This document shows positions 29,801 through 37,921 of a stretch of DNA of 63,489 bases, piece after piece. Position 1 is the first letter of the stretch. Every line of letters starts with the position of its first letter. This DNA comes from Thermoanaerobaculia bacterium (lineage in GTDB: Bacteria > Acidobacteriota > Thermoanaerobaculia > Multivoradales > JAGPDF01), in assembly GCA_018057705.1 (NCBI GenBank), contig JAGPDF010000023.1, forward strand, positions 1 to 63,489, written 5' to 3'. The notes beneath the pieces were generated by a model. That model saw only the letters and a list, made by a program, of their open reading frames with translations, ran no database searches and was not told the DNA's origin. A program made the position numbers and the translations under genes.

Positions 29801-32346
29801 ACGCCGGGCCGTTCTGGATCGACACCACGCCACCGTCGGCGACCGGAGTGGTGAGCTCGCTCTCGCATGGTGACGGGCTGCCGAAGTCCAACCCGACGGT
29901 CGACATCTCGTGGGGGGCGGCGAGCGACGGTCTCTCCGGCGTGGCGGTCTATCGCTACGGCTTCGCGCCGACGGCGACACCGCCGGCGTGCGGCGACCTG
30001 GGCACGACGACCGCCACCCTCGCGGGCAGCTCGGGGAGCCTCGCCGACGGCATCTGGTACGCGCACGTCTGCGCGGTGGACGGGGCGGGGAATCTGGGCG
30101 CGGTGGCGGCGGGCGGTCCCTATCTCGTGGACACGACGGCACCGACCGGTCTGGTGGTCTCTTCGTCGAGCCACACGGCGTCGACCTGGTCGAGCGATGC
30201 CTCGATCGAGTTCGCTTTCAGCGGTGCGACGGATGCCAACGGCGTCGCGGGTTACGCGGTCGTCTTCGACACCGCAGCCGGGACGGTGCCGGCGTGCGCC
30301 GTCACCCAGGCGGGCCAGAGCTTCACCGGCACGGCCTCTCCCGACGGCAGCGGCTGGCGGCTGCATGTCCGCGCGATCGACGACGCCGGCAACTGCGGCG
30401 GGTCGGTCTCGTTCGGTCCCTTCTGGATCGACACCACGGCACCTCCGGCGCCCGGGGCGGTGGTCTCAACGTCGCACGACGGGGGCGCGACGAACGACCC
30501 GACGATCGACGTCGAGTGGGGCCCATCGAGTGTCGGGGACGGGGCGCCGATCGCCGGCTATCGCTTCGACTTCTGGAGCGGCGCCGTGCCGCCGGCCTGC
30601 CCGGCCCTGACCGGAAATTCGGCCGGGACTTCGGCGAGCTCGCCGGTGTTGGGCGAGGGGGACTGGTATCTGAGCGTCTGCGCGGTCGACGGGGCGGGCA
30701 ACGAGAGCCCCGTCACGACGGGCGGTCCCTACACGATCGACACCTCCGGGCCCACCGGCCTCGCGGTCGCTTCGACGAGCCATGCCCTCGCGACCTGGTC
30801 GAGCGACGTCGACGTCGATTTCGCCTTCTCGGGTGCGATCGACCCCAACGGCGTTGCGGGCTACTCGATCGCCTTCGATCAGGCTGCCGCGACGGTGCCG
30901 GATTCCACGCCCGAGCAGGCGGGAACGACCTTCACCGGCACGGCCTCGCCCGACAGCGCGGACTGGTACCTCCACGTGCGGGCCTGCGATTCCGCCGGCA
31001 ACTGCTCGGCCGCAGTGCACGCCGGTCCCTACTGGATCGACACCGGCACTCCGAGCGCGCCGGGCACCCTGACCTCGGCCTCGCACGGTGACGGCGAGCC
31101 GCACTCCGACCCAACGGTCGCGATTGCCTGGGGCGCCGCCAGCGACGCTCTCTCGGGCGTCGCCTTCTACCGCTACGATTTCACCGCGCTCGCCAGCGCG
31201 CCCGACTGCGCGACTCTGGCTGCGACGACTCCAGGGCTCACGGTGATCTCCGGGAGCCTCGCGGACGGCACCTGGTACGCCCACGTTTGCGCGGTCGACC
31301 TCGCGGGGAACAGTGGGGCGGTGGCCTCCGGCGGGCCCTACCGGATCGACACCGCGCCGCCGACGGTCGAGACTTTCGACAGCGTCGCCCGCACGGCGGA
31401 CCACCTACTCACCGAGGGCGAGGTGGTCGATCAGCCATTGACCCAGGTCTACGTCAGTTTCGCCGAAGAGATGTTCGACCCACCCGGCGACACCACCCCC
31501 GGCGACGTCACCCACCCGGCCGGTTGGCTCCTCGTGGCCTCCGGCCCGGACGGCATCGTCGACAGCGCCGGCTGCACCGTCGCGGGCGACGATGTCGCGC
31601 TGCCGCTCGCGGTCATCTGGTCAGCAGCGACCCGCACGGCGCACCTGGCGCCCGGTGGAAACCAGGCGCTCGCCGCCGGCGGCTACCTCGTCGCCGCCTG
31701 TGGCACGCTGCTCGACCCGGCCGGCAACCCCCTCGACGGCGACGGCAACGGCACCGGTGGCGACGCCCGCGCGCGGACCTTCAGTGCGCGCGGCACCGAC
31801 CTCGCCGGCAACCCGAACTTCGACGCCGGCCTGGCCGGCTGGACGGTCGTGGCGACCGTCCCGGGCGAAGTGGCGGCGGACCTCGATGACGCCGGCGAAC
31901 AGCCGACCTCGGGCTCGGTCGCGGTCACCTCTTCCGCCGGGGCGGGCGAGACCTGGCGGGTCGAGCAGTGCGTCGCTCTGCCGGCACACGGCTGGAGCCG
32001 CCTGTCGGGTCGTCTGCGCTCCGCGAGCGCCCTGCCGGGCGCCCCGGTGGCTCATCTCGAGGCGCAGTACTTCGGTTCCGCCGACTGCTCGAGCGGCGCT
32101 CTTTCCGCGCTCCTCTCGCCCGCGCTCGCCGGCGACACCGGCGCGGTCTGGGTGACGGTGGCGAGCGGCGGCGCACCCTTCCCGGCCGGCGCGCACTCGG
32201 CGAGCGTGCGCCTGATCGTCGAGGCCGGCACCACCAACGACGTCGACCTGCGCGCCGACGAGCTCTTCTTCGGCGACGACGGTCTGCTCTTCGCCGACGG
32301 TTTCGAAAGCGGCGGCACCGGCATCTGGTCGTTGGCGGTGCCTTGA
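23899..32346 (+). CDS. giant secreted multidomain repeat protein (2815 aa) with DGFE tag
   Basis: Exported surface or extracellular protein. The signal peptide ends near residue 40 (FAFAGPTDAQ). Residues about 70-905 hold 15 SBBP-type repeats around KYDxxGxQQW, probably beta-propellers. An Ig-like module follows (about 908-1120), then a LamG/concanavalin-like domain (about 1123-1320), a calcium-binding thrombospondin-type segment (DRDGDGSPNGTDNCP, DTDGDGLGDACD), another Ig-like module and an NHL propeller (about 1600-1868, GQFxxPxGVA). Several Ig-like modules with TCDVAGNC run to about 2490, then an SbsA-type Ig domain to 2633, a C-terminal beta-sandwich, and the tail FADGFESGGTGIWSLAVP. Role unproven; adhesion or glycan binding is inferred from the domains. 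Confidence 0.88.
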   Translation: MNVSRPAETSASSHSWLRRLQALLLGGLASFAFAGPTDAQTEAWRARFNRGVDRDAYLGDTGDYRRSEQSLVVDPAGNTYVADAAHDGAAWNFLVAKYGPDGAVLWSVLIDSPSAGTQHDWPTALALDPFGNVYVTGYSSGNPGGTDLLTVKLNSLGLQQWAVLHNGVGNPEELGRAIAVDAAGNVLVAGERSGNSTDYLVVKYDPSGVQQWSATLDGATHGEERLFGLAVDGSGSPYVTGWSRDAVSGAWDFMTVRWSTAGSLLWAVPFDNPAPGSQEDWAYGLAVDASGNAYVVGGSNSQFMVVKYDPAGAQQWATPYAGVSVGEAYAVAVNAGGDVVVTGAGTGGSSGWDLLTVKYDPAGLQQWAATSENPEPGVQQDWAYAIAFDGLGHVYLAGETRDATTSRYDYLTAKYDAAGVEQWVRAFDSPLAGAQYEVGYAVGVDGAGNVLTGGISSGSTPDARIVKYDPAGTELWTAIEPPSGATTDKVASETNQFARGGVAVDSTGRVAVTGLANDASNFNDFMTVSYGPNGAQLWAAAFENPAAGFQHDQAVAVAVDGDGNTFVTGQSFNGANWDYMTVKYDAAGAQQWATPFNGAVNSHDTPSAIAVGAGGDVYVTGQSVSATGYDYLTVKYNASGVQQWATSYNGSGSNDEYPYALHVDASGNVYVTGQALRAVTGWDVLTVKYNSAGVQQWAAPFAGAFNYDVGYAVSADSGGNVYVTGYVQIDGSTGDALTVKYNSSGVQQWARTWENPAAAVQHDMTYSHALDASGNLYVTGFSGNVGTGLFDYLTLEYDASGTLEWAQMFDNPAAGSQDDTAFSIALDGLGSVYVVGRSHNGSNQDMVTVRYDSAGTQQWTGTIDNGGQDYGTAIGVGPNGAIVVAGTSDGLGQDYVVAKYVAAESNAPSDPAIDSTSPAASSWSNDNTVQVAWSGAADAGGSGLAGYSVEWNHSAVSTPDAVVDTPHSVDPHSTTSAPLANGNDWYFHLRTCDVAGNCTSTVHAGPFMVDTVAPPVASGLGSSSHVVGTPSHANVIEAFWIEPVDGSGSGLDGYSWAFDGSATWVCETTKEAEEGTTTAASGALAAGSWYFHVCARDQAGNWGPVATAGPYFVYTALPPPNGCAGIGTALRASYPFSGSAHDASGFGNHGTAFGGLLPATDRFGSAASAFELDGVDDFVAVGDDDALDVGNGDFSVVAWVRTSTASAMRIWSKGSFWWTTGYMLRTAGSTVLLEVSEGGNPLIAAYGGAGVDDGAWHLVVGVVDRDLGGRIYFDGAAGSLAAVDSSAFDLSNANNVAIGRYDGQAEEHFAGDLDDVCLFQQALTASEIARMWDLDGDSTADHLDPDRDGDGSPNGTDNCPWHANPTQQDTDGDGLGDACDAGDSTAPTDPTLGAIAPPAGVWTSDETVRVEWSGAADNAGGTGLAGYSFTWDHTAEATPDATVDLPHTADPHATTSAPLADGNDWYFHLRTCDVAGNCTATVHAGPFWIDTAAPAAPAGVISSSHAAGMPSETDTIDVSWTSPVDGGSGIDGFSWAFTASPAWSCETAKDGEEGTAGASSGQLAAGTWYFHVCARDNAGNWGAVASAGPFQITTTTLPTTCALPFERKWGSFGTGAGQFRRPFGVAAGPSGEVVVADFDNGRLQLFDGQGNFVRQWSTAGGPVSVALDSHGHAVVSNLYAGSVQVFALDGTLVDQWATGSPYGLTVDATDHIYAVNDTANVVTKYDHDGIFILQFGSAGTGNGQFLRAWGVATAPGGDVFVTDVNGHTIQRFTSAGAFVGKWGSLGAGAGQLNAPAGITISPAGVVYVSEVANRRIQAFTLEGFPLCAWGSSGSGDGQFLDPLNVAFSSGHLFVADHLNHRIQRFGLDELPPSDPPLLSTSPMASTWTNDTTVFVEWSGAADDPHGSGLAGYSFEWNHSAFSAPDAVVDVPHTADPHTTMSAELADGNDWYFHLRTCDVAGNCTATVHAGPFWIDTTPPSATGVVSSLSHGDGLPKSNPTVDISWGAASDGLSGVAVYRYGFAPTATPPACGDLGTTTATLAGSSGSLADGIWYAHVCAVDGAGNLGAVAAGGPYLVDTTAPTGLVVSSSSHTASTWSSDASIEFAFSGATDANGVAGYAVVFDTAAGTVPACAVTQAGQSFTGTASPDGSGWRLHVRAIDDAGNCGGSVSFGPFWIDTTAPPAPGAVVSTSHDGGATNDPTIDVEWGPSSVGDGAPIAGYRFDFWSGAVPPACPALTGNSAGTSASSPVLGEGDWYLSVCAVDGAGNESPVTTGGPYTIDTSGPTGLAVASTSHALATWSSDVDVDFAFSGAIDPNGVAGYSIAFDQAAATVPDSTPEQAGTTFTGTASPDSADWYLHVRACDSAGNCSAAVHAGPYWIDTGTPSAPGTLTSASHGDGEPHSDPTVAIAWGAASDALSGVAFYRYDFTALASAPDCATLAATTPGLTVISGSLADGTWYAHVCAVDLAGNSGAVASGGPYRIDTAPPTVETFDSVARTADHLLTEGEVVDQPLTQVYVSFAEEMFDPPGDTTPGDVTHPAGWLLVASGPDGIVDSAGCTVAGDDVALPLAVIWSAATRTAHLAPGGNQALAAGGYLVAACGTLLDPAGNPLDGDGNGTGGDARARTFSARGTDLAGNPNFDAGLAGWTVVATVPGEVAADLDDAGEQPTSGSVAVTSSAGAGETWRVEQCVALPAHGWSRLSGRLRSASALPGAPVAHLEAQYFGSADCSSGALSALLSPALAGDTGAVWVTVASGGAPFPAGAHSASVRLIVEAGTTNDVDLRADELFFGDDGLLFADGFESGGTGIWSLAVP

Positions 32347-32763
32347 GCCGGGTGGACCGGCCATGGCAGCCGGTGGCGGCCTCGAAAAACCCGCCACCGC
32401 CTGCCATCTCGATGGCGAAATCGCTCCCGACGCGCGCCCACTGACCGCGGAGCTCAGACGAGGGCTCGTGCGAGTCGGAGGTGCAGGAAGAGGACCGCAC
32501 ATTCTTCCCAGCACGTGCCTCTCGAGGGGTTCAGCCGCATCGAGAGCTGGATTCTTCGCGAACGACCCACGCTCGGCATGATGCGACTTCTTCGCGGGGA
32601 GCCGCTCCCGGCAGTGGCGTCGGCGAGAGTTCCTACCCCGAGGGGTGGGCATTCCTTCCGCGCAACTTAGGGTATGACACCGATCATACGGGCGCTACGT
32701 TTCCTCAAACTACTCTACTGATGGCTTCCATCTCGACGTCCCACAGCCATGGAGGATCACTCA
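32347..32763 (+). other. intergenic region before the nos operon
   Basis: About 415 bases without a gene. The distal part holds operator 4 (32673-32688) and a -10-like TACTCT (32711-32716). No RNA or repeat is recognised in 32347-32670. Confidence 0.5.
32673..32688 (+). promoter_or_regulatory. operator 4: TATGAC-ACCG-ATCATA
   Basis: Palindrome with one mismatch, 75 bases before the cytochrome-nosZ operon. TACTCT (32711-32716) starts 30.5 bases after its centre, as for a class II Crp/Fnr activator. This is the natural promoter of the N2O reductase operon. Confidence 0.72.
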
Positions 32764-33201
32764 GTGTCGAAATTCACGATGTCCGCTGGCACCGGCGCCA
32801 GTCTTCTGCTCGTTCTTCTCGGACTCGCCGGCTGCGGCGCCGAATCCAAGCCGGCGCCCGCGGCAGCGCCGGTGGCTGCGGCGAAACCCCCTGCGCCGCA
32901 GGCGGCGGGCTCCTCGGCCAAGCTCGCCGAGGAGATCTTCGTCAGCCGCTGCGTGACCTGCCACGGTCCGCAGGGCAAGGGTGACGGTCCGGGCTCGCTC
33001 GGTCTGGTGCCGCCGCCGCGCAACCTCTCCGACGCGGCCTGGCAGGCGACGGTGACCGACGAGTACCTCGAGAAGATCATCGCCTACGGTGGCATCGCGG
33101 TCGGCCGGAGCGCCGGTATGCCGCCGAATCCCGATCTGATGGCCAAGAAGGAAGTCGTCGCCGCGCTGCGCGCCAAAGTGCGCGCGCTCGCCAAACCCTG
33201 A
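32764..33201 (+). CDS. lipoprotein monohaem cytochrome c of the nos operon
   Basis: Membrane-anchored electron carrier, 145 aa, likely donor to NosZ. The GTG at 32764 is preferred because GGAGGA lies 7-8 bases upstream; the in-frame ATG at 32749 has no such site. The lipobox is LLGLAGC, followed by an Ala/Pro linker, then a class I cytochrome c domain with CVTCHGPQGKGDGPG and a likely distal Met in AGMPPNPDL. It is 23 bases upstream of nosZ. Clade II nos clusters typically include such cytochromes. Confidence 0.88.
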   Translation: MSKFTMSAGTGASLLLVLLGLAGCGAESKPAPAAAPVAAAKPPAPQAAGSSAKLAEEIFVSRCVTCHGPQGKGDGPGSLGLVPPPRNLSDAAWQATVTDEYLEKIIAYGGIAVGRSAGMPPNPDLMAKKEVVAALRAKVRALAKP

Positions 33202-33224
33202 TTCCCGACTCGAGGAGAGCTTCC

Positions 33225-35177
33225 ATGAACCGCACCCGGTCTTCTTCTCTCATCCTCGCCGGTAGTGCCGCCCTCCTGCTGGCGTCGGCCTGCAGCAAGT
33301 CGCCGGCAGAATCCAACGGCTCGACGGCCACCATCCAGCGCCTGATGCAGGCCCGCAACCTGAGCGAGGAGAACGTCATCGCCGCGCTCAAGACCTACAC
33401 GCCGACCGGCGTCAAGGACGAGTACTACATTTTCGCGTCGGGCGGCCACAGCGGCCAGCTGATCGTGATCGGCGTGCCCAGCATGCGCATCCTCAAGTAC
33501 ATCGCCGTGTTCACGCCCGAGCCCTGGCAGGGCTACGGCTACGGCGACCAGACCGACGCCCTGCTGCGCTCGGGTGACCGCGACGGCAAACAGCTCAACT
33601 GGGCCGACACCCATCATCCGGCGCTGTCCGAGACCGCCGGCGACTACGATGGCCAGTACGTGTTCATCAATGACAAGGCCAACGCCCGCGTCGCCGTGGT
33701 GAGCCTGAACGACTTCGCGACCAAGCAGATCGTCTACAGCAACCTGATCCGCAGCGACCATGGCGCCACGTTCGTCACCCCGAACACCGAGTACGTGATC
33801 GAGGGCGGCCAGTTCCCGGCGCCGCTCGACGGCAGCTACGCGCCGATCGAGAGTTACCAGGAGAAATATCGCAGCGCCGTCATCTTCTGGAAGTTCGACC
33901 GCGAGAAGGGGCGCATCGTTCCCGAGCAGTCGTGGGCGATCGAGCTGCCGCCCTACATGCAGGATCTGGCCGACGCCGGCAAGCTGGTGAGCGACGGCTG
34001 GATGTTCCTCAACAGCTTCAACACCGAGATGGCCTTCGGCGGCAACGCCGAAGGACGCCCGTCGCTCGAGTCGGGCGCCTCGCAGAACGACATGGACTAC
34101 CTCCACGTCATCAACTGGAAGGCGGCGGAGCAGCTGGTCGCGGCCGGCAAGACGGAGGTGATCAACGGCACGCGCGTCCTGCGTCTCCAGACGGCGATCG
34201 ACGAGGGGATCCTCCATTTCATCGGCGAGCCGAAGAGTCCGCACGGCGTCGACGTGACGCCCGATGGACGGGAGATGGTGGTCGCGGGCAAGCTCGACAC
34301 CCACGCCACGGTCTACAGCTTCGAGAAGATCAAGGGACTGATCGACCAGAAGACGTTCGCCGGTAAGGATCCTTTCGGGGTGCCCATTCTGCCGTTCGAG
34401 GCGTCGATTCGCGGCCAGGTCGAAATCGGCCTCGGTCCGCTGCACACGCAGTTCGACGCCCAGGGCAACGCCTACACCTCGGTGTTCATCGAGTCGGCGG
34501 CCGCCAGGTGGTCGCTCAAGGACCTCAAAGTGATCGAGAAGATCCCGGTGCACTACAACATCGGTCACATTCTCGCCGCCGAAGGCGACACGGTGAACCC
34601 CGACGGCCGTTACCTGGTGGCGATGAACAAGTGGGCGCTCGACCGCTTCGGCGACGTCGGGCCGCTGCTGCCGCAGAACTTCCAGTTGATCGACATCGCC
34701 GAGGAAAAGATGCAGCTCCTCGCCGACCTGCCGATTCCGCTCGGCGAGCCGCACTACTCGCAGATGATCAAGGCGGACAAGATCAAGTCGATCACCGCCT
34801 ACACGCCGGCCGGCATCGACCCGATTACCGACGAGCCCGATCCGTTCCGGGTGGCGGGCGGGCAGGAGGGGATCGAGCGCAAGGCCGACGGCGTCCACGT
34901 CCGGATGACCGCGGTGCGCAGTCATTTCACGCCCGACACGATCCGGGTCAAGAAGGGCGACACGGTCCATCTCCACATCACCAACATCGAGCAGGCGCAC
35001 GACGCGACGCACGGCTTCGCGATCGCGTCCTACAATGTCAACCTCAGCCTGGAGCCGGGCGAGCACGCGAACGCCACCTTCAAGGCGGAAAAGGCGGGCG
35101 TATTCCCGCTCTACTGCACCGAGTTCTGTTCGGCGCTCCACCTCGAGATGGCGGGCTACCTGCTCGTGGAGCCCTGA
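33225..35177 (+). CDS. nosZ: nitrous oxide reductase, clade II (Sec/lipoprotein type)
   Basis: Reduces N2O to N2. It is 650 aa. The signal has a lipobox (LLLASAC) and no twin-arginine motif, so export is by Sec, the hallmark of clade II enzymes. The N-terminal propeller supplies CuZ histidines: DTHHP, RSDHGA, SPHGVD, GPLHTQF, NIGHI and EPHYSQ. The C-terminal cupredoxin domain holds CuA: HGFAI, then YCTEFCSALHLEM with both Cys, His and Met ligands. A good Shine-Dalgarno, GAGGAG, precedes the ATG. Followed by nosD, nosF, a nosL-like gene and nosY in one operon. Confidence 0.97.
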   Translation: MNRTRSSSLILAGSAALLLASACSKSPAESNGSTATIQRLMQARNLSEENVIAALKTYTPTGVKDEYYIFASGGHSGQLIVIGVPSMRILKYIAVFTPEPWQGYGYGDQTDALLRSGDRDGKQLNWADTHHPALSETAGDYDGQYVFINDKANARVAVVSLNDFATKQIVYSNLIRSDHGATFVTPNTEYVIEGGQFPAPLDGSYAPIESYQEKYRSAVIFWKFDREKGRIVPEQSWAIELPPYMQDLADAGKLVSDGWMFLNSFNTEMAFGGNAEGRPSLESGASQNDMDYLHVINWKAAEQLVAAGKTEVINGTRVLRLQTAIDEGILHFIGEPKSPHGVDVTPDGREMVVAGKLDTHATVYSFEKIKGLIDQKTFAGKDPFGVPILPFEASIRGQVEIGLGPLHTQFDAQGNAYTSVFIESAAARWSLKDLKVIEKIPVHYNIGHILAAEGDTVNPDGRYLVAMNKWALDRFGDVGPLLPQNFQLIDIAEEKMQLLADLPIPLGEPHYSQMIKADKIKSITAYTPAGIDPITDEPDPFRVAGGQEGIERKADGVHVRMTAVRSHFTPDTIRVKKGDTVHLHITNIEQAHDATHGFAIASYNVNLSLEPGEHANATFKAEKAGVFPLYCTEFCSALHLEMAGYLLVEP

Positions 35178-35263
35178 TCGACCGGCGCGAGGTTCAAGCG
35201 CCCGGAGTCCGGGATGACGCACGCTCCGGACTCCGGCCGCTGACCCGTTCGGCGGCAGCCGGC

Positions 35264-36592
35264 ATGACCAGACTTGCTTTCCTTCTGGGCGCTCCGGCGC
35301 TCGTCGCCTTGGCTTGCGCCCGCGGGCCGCTCACTCCGCCCGGAGTGCCTCTCGCCTGGGCGGCCCTGCCCCCGCCCGCGCGCCCGCCGGAGTGCCGGTC
35401 CGTCCGGCCCGGCGAGCCGCTGGCCGCTCTGCTCGCCGCGGCCCGCCCCGGCGATGCCTTCTGCCTCGAGGAGGGCATCCACCCGGGCCCGGCGACGCTC
35501 GGCGAGGGCGTGACCCTCTGGGGGCCGCGTAGCGCTGTGATTCACTCCGCGGGGAGCGGCGACACCGTCCACCTCGCTGGTACCGGCGCGCGGCTGGCGG
35601 GGATGACCGTCGACGGCAGTGGCGGGCGCTTCGACCTGCAGGAGGCGGCGGTCCATGTGCGCGGTGACCGCGCCGTGGTCGATGGCACCCGGATCGTCAA
35701 CGCCCTGTTCGGCATCATCGTCGCGCAGAGCCGCGGTGTCGTCTTGCGCGGCAACGAGGTCGTCGGATCGGGCGCGCCGCAGATCGGCCTGCGCGGCGAT
35801 GCCGTCCGATTGTGGGAAACTCGCGATTCGCGAATCGAGGGGAATCGCATCGTCGGCAGCCGCGACATGGTGGTCTGGTATTCGGGCGGCAACACGATCG
35901 CCGGCAACGAGGTGACGGGAGGACGGTACGGAACGCATTTCATGTACAGCCACGACAACCTCGTCACCGGCAACCGCTACGTCGGCAACGTGGTCGGCAT
36001 ATTCGCGATGTATTCGCGTGGTCTGACGCTCGAGCGCAACCTGCTCGCCGCCTCCACCGGCGCCGCCGGCATGGGCCTCGGGCTCAAGGAGTCGAGCGCC
36101 GTGACGGTGCGCGACAACGCCCTGGTGCAGAACGCCGTCGGCATCTACTTCGACAACTCGCCTTTCGAGCCGGGTCAGTTGAACACCATCGCCGGCAACG
36201 CCATCGAGCTCTGCGATCTCGGCATCCAGTTTCACGCCTCGACGCGCGGCAATCGGCTGCGCGGCAATCGCCTGCATGGCAACGGTGCCCAGGTGAGAGT
36301 CGACGGCGGCGGCGACGCGCTCGGCAACGAGTGGGCGGGCAACGATTTCGACGACTACGCCGGCTACGATCTCGACCAAGACGGCGTCGGCGACGTGCCC
36401 TACGAGCTGCGCAGCCTCTCCGGATCGCTCGCCGCGCGGCACCCGCAGATCGACCTGCTGCGCGGCGCCCCGGCGCTCTTCGTCCTCGACGCCACGAGTC
36501 GAGTGCTGCCGCTGCTGCGCCCGAAGCCGGTGCTCGTCGACGAGCGCCCCTGGATGGGTCGCGGCCGGCCGGAGGCTCTCGGTGCGGATTGA
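35264..36592 (+). CDS. nosD: NosD, periplasmic beta-helix copper-site maturation protein
   Basis: Partner of the NosFY ABC transporter in CuZ assembly of NosZ; 442 aa. The ATG at 35264 begins a hydrophobic signal ending near LVALACARG (possible lipobox). Right-handed beta-helix rungs follow (NRIVGSRDMVVWYSGGNTIAGNEV, HDNLVTGNRYVGN). The C-terminal segment FDDYAGYDLDQDGVGDVPY and LVDERPWM are family hallmarks. It ends inside the start of nosF (GTGCGGATTGA). Confidence 0.93.
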   Translation: MTRLAFLLGAPALVALACARGPLTPPGVPLAWAALPPPARPPECRSVRPGEPLAALLAAARPGDAFCLEEGIHPGPATLGEGVTLWGPRSAVIHSAGSGDTVHLAGTGARLAGMTVDGSGGRFDLQEAAVHVRGDRAVVDGTRIVNALFGIIVAQSRGVVLRGNEVVGSGAPQIGLRGDAVRLWETRDSRIEGNRIVGSRDMVVWYSGGNTIAGNEVTGGRYGTHFMYSHDNLVTGNRYVGNVVGIFAMYSRGLTLERNLLAASTGAAGMGLGLKESSAVTVRDNALVQNAVGIYFDNSPFEPGQLNTIAGNAIELCDLGIQFHASTRGNRLRGNRLHGNGAQVRVDGGGDALGNEWAGNDFDDYAGYDLDQDGVGDVPYELRSLSGSLAARHPQIDLLRGAPALFVLDATSRVLPLLRPKPVLVDERPWMGRGRPEALGAD

Positions 36593-37463
36593 GACCCGCG
36601 GCCTCGGCCGCAGCTTCGGGCCCGTCCGGGCGCTGGCCGGAATCGACCTCGCTGTGCCGGCGGGGCGGCGGGTCGGGCTGGTCGGGCCGAACGGCTCCGG
36701 CAAGTCGACCCTGTTGCGCGTCGTGATGGGACTGCTGCGCTTCGACGGCGAGGTGAAGGTGGGCGGTCTCGATCCGCGCCGGGAGCGCCTGAGCCTGGCC
36801 GGCCGGCTGGCCTACGTGCCTCAGAGCGCGCCGGCGCTCGCCGCGCCGGTGGCGGAGCTCGTCCGGTTGATCTCGACCGTGCGCGCCGTGCCGCTCGCCG
36901 AGCTCGACCGGGTCGCCCGGGCGCTCGATTTCGATCTCGAAGCGCGCGCCGCCGTGCCGTTCCGGGCGCTCTCGGGCGGCATGAAGCAGAAGCTCCTCCT
37001 CGCCCTGGCGCTGTCGTCGCAGGCCGAGCTCGTCGTGCTCGACGAGCCGACCGCGAGCCTCGACGCCGAGACGCGCGAGCGCGTCTTCGAGCTCTTCGCC
37101 GGGCTGCCGAAGACGGTGACCCTGGTGCTCTGCTCGCACCGCATCGACGAGATGCGCCACCTGATCGATCACGTCGTGGCGCTCGCCGACGGCCGGGTCG
37201 GTTTCGACGGCTCCGCCGCGGACTACCTGCGCACGCGCACGCGCAGCGTCGTCGAGGCGCAACTGCGCGGCGACGCCGACACGCGGTGGCTGGGCGACCT
37301 CGGCTTCCAGCCCGGAGTCGGCGGCTGGTGGCGCCGGCTGGTCGACCAGGAGCAGAAGGCGGTGCTCCTGCCGCTGCTCGCCGAGCGGCTCTCGGGCGCG
37401 CTCGTCGACCTCCACGTGCGCGACCTCGAGACGATCGCGGTCGACGAGGTCGAGCCGTCGTGA
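36582..37463 (+). CDS. nosF: NosF, ABC transporter ATPase
   Basis: ATP-binding subunit of the NosDFY system, 293 aa. The GTG start overlaps the nosD stop. Walker A is GPNGSGKST, the Q-loop lies in YVPQSAP, the signature is LSGGMKQK, Walker B is LVVLDEPTASLD and the switch His is in CSHRIDEM. About 75 residues after the ATPase core form a C-terminal extension. It is coupled to the downstream nosL-like gene. Confidence 0.93.
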   Translation: MRIETRGLGRSFGPVRALAGIDLAVPAGRRVGLVGPNGSGKSTLLRVVMGLLRFDGEVKVGGLDPRRERLSLAGRLAYVPQSAPALAAPVAELVRLISTVRAVPLAELDRVARALDFDLEARAAVPFRALSGGMKQKLLLALALSSQAELVVLDEPTASLDAETRERVFELFAGLPKTVTLVLCSHRIDEMRHLIDHVVALADGRVGFDGSAADYLRTRTRSVVEAQLRGDADTRWLGDLGFQPGVGGWWRRLVDQEQKAVLLPLLAERLSGALVDLHVRDLETIAVDEVEPS

Positions 37464-37921
37464 GGCGCGCGCTCTTCGCCGCCGCGCTCGCCGCTGCCGC
37501 GGCTGGGTTCGTCGCCCTCTTCTTCTTCCTCGGGCGGCCGCCCTCCGGCCCGGTCGAGCCGGCCTGGGATCGCACCACCTGCTCCCACTGCCGCATGCAC
37601 CTGAGCGAGCCCGCCTTCGCCGCCCAGCTGCAGTCCGAGAGCGGCGAGCTCCTCTTCTTCGACGATCCGGGCTGCCTCTTTGCCTGGCGCGGGGAACACG
37701 ACGATCCGGGTCGCGTCTTCTTCCGGCTCGCCGGCGACGGCGGCTGGCGCGAAGAGCGCGAGGTCGCCTTCGTGCCGGTGGGGGAGTCGCCGATGGGCTG
37801 GGGCCTGGCGGCGGTCGCCGCCGGCACGCCGGGCGCGATTCCGCCGGCCGAGGCGGCGCGCCGCGTGCTGGAGCGCTCGCGCTCCGCCGACGAACCGGCC
37901 CACGGCGGGGCCTCGCGATGA
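37460..37921 (+). CDS. nosL: NosL-like copper-binding protein
   Basis: A 153-aa membrane-anchored protein, probably a copper chaperone for NosZ. It starts at a GTG overlapping the nosF stop. One N-terminal membrane helix (about 3-27) precedes WDRTTCSHCRMHLSEP, a CxxCxM copper site as in NosL, and LLFFDDPGCLFAW, also typical of NosL-type proteins. It is anchored by a membrane helix instead of the usual lipobox. It overlaps nosY by ATGA. Confidence 0.82.
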   Translation: MRRALFAAALAAAAAGFVALFFFLGRPPSGPVEPAWDRTTCSHCRMHLSEPAFAAQLQSESGELLFFDDPGCLFAWRGEHDDPGRVFFRLAGDGGWREEREVAFVPVGESPMGWGLAAVAAGTPGAIPPAEAARRVLERSRSADEPAHGGASR

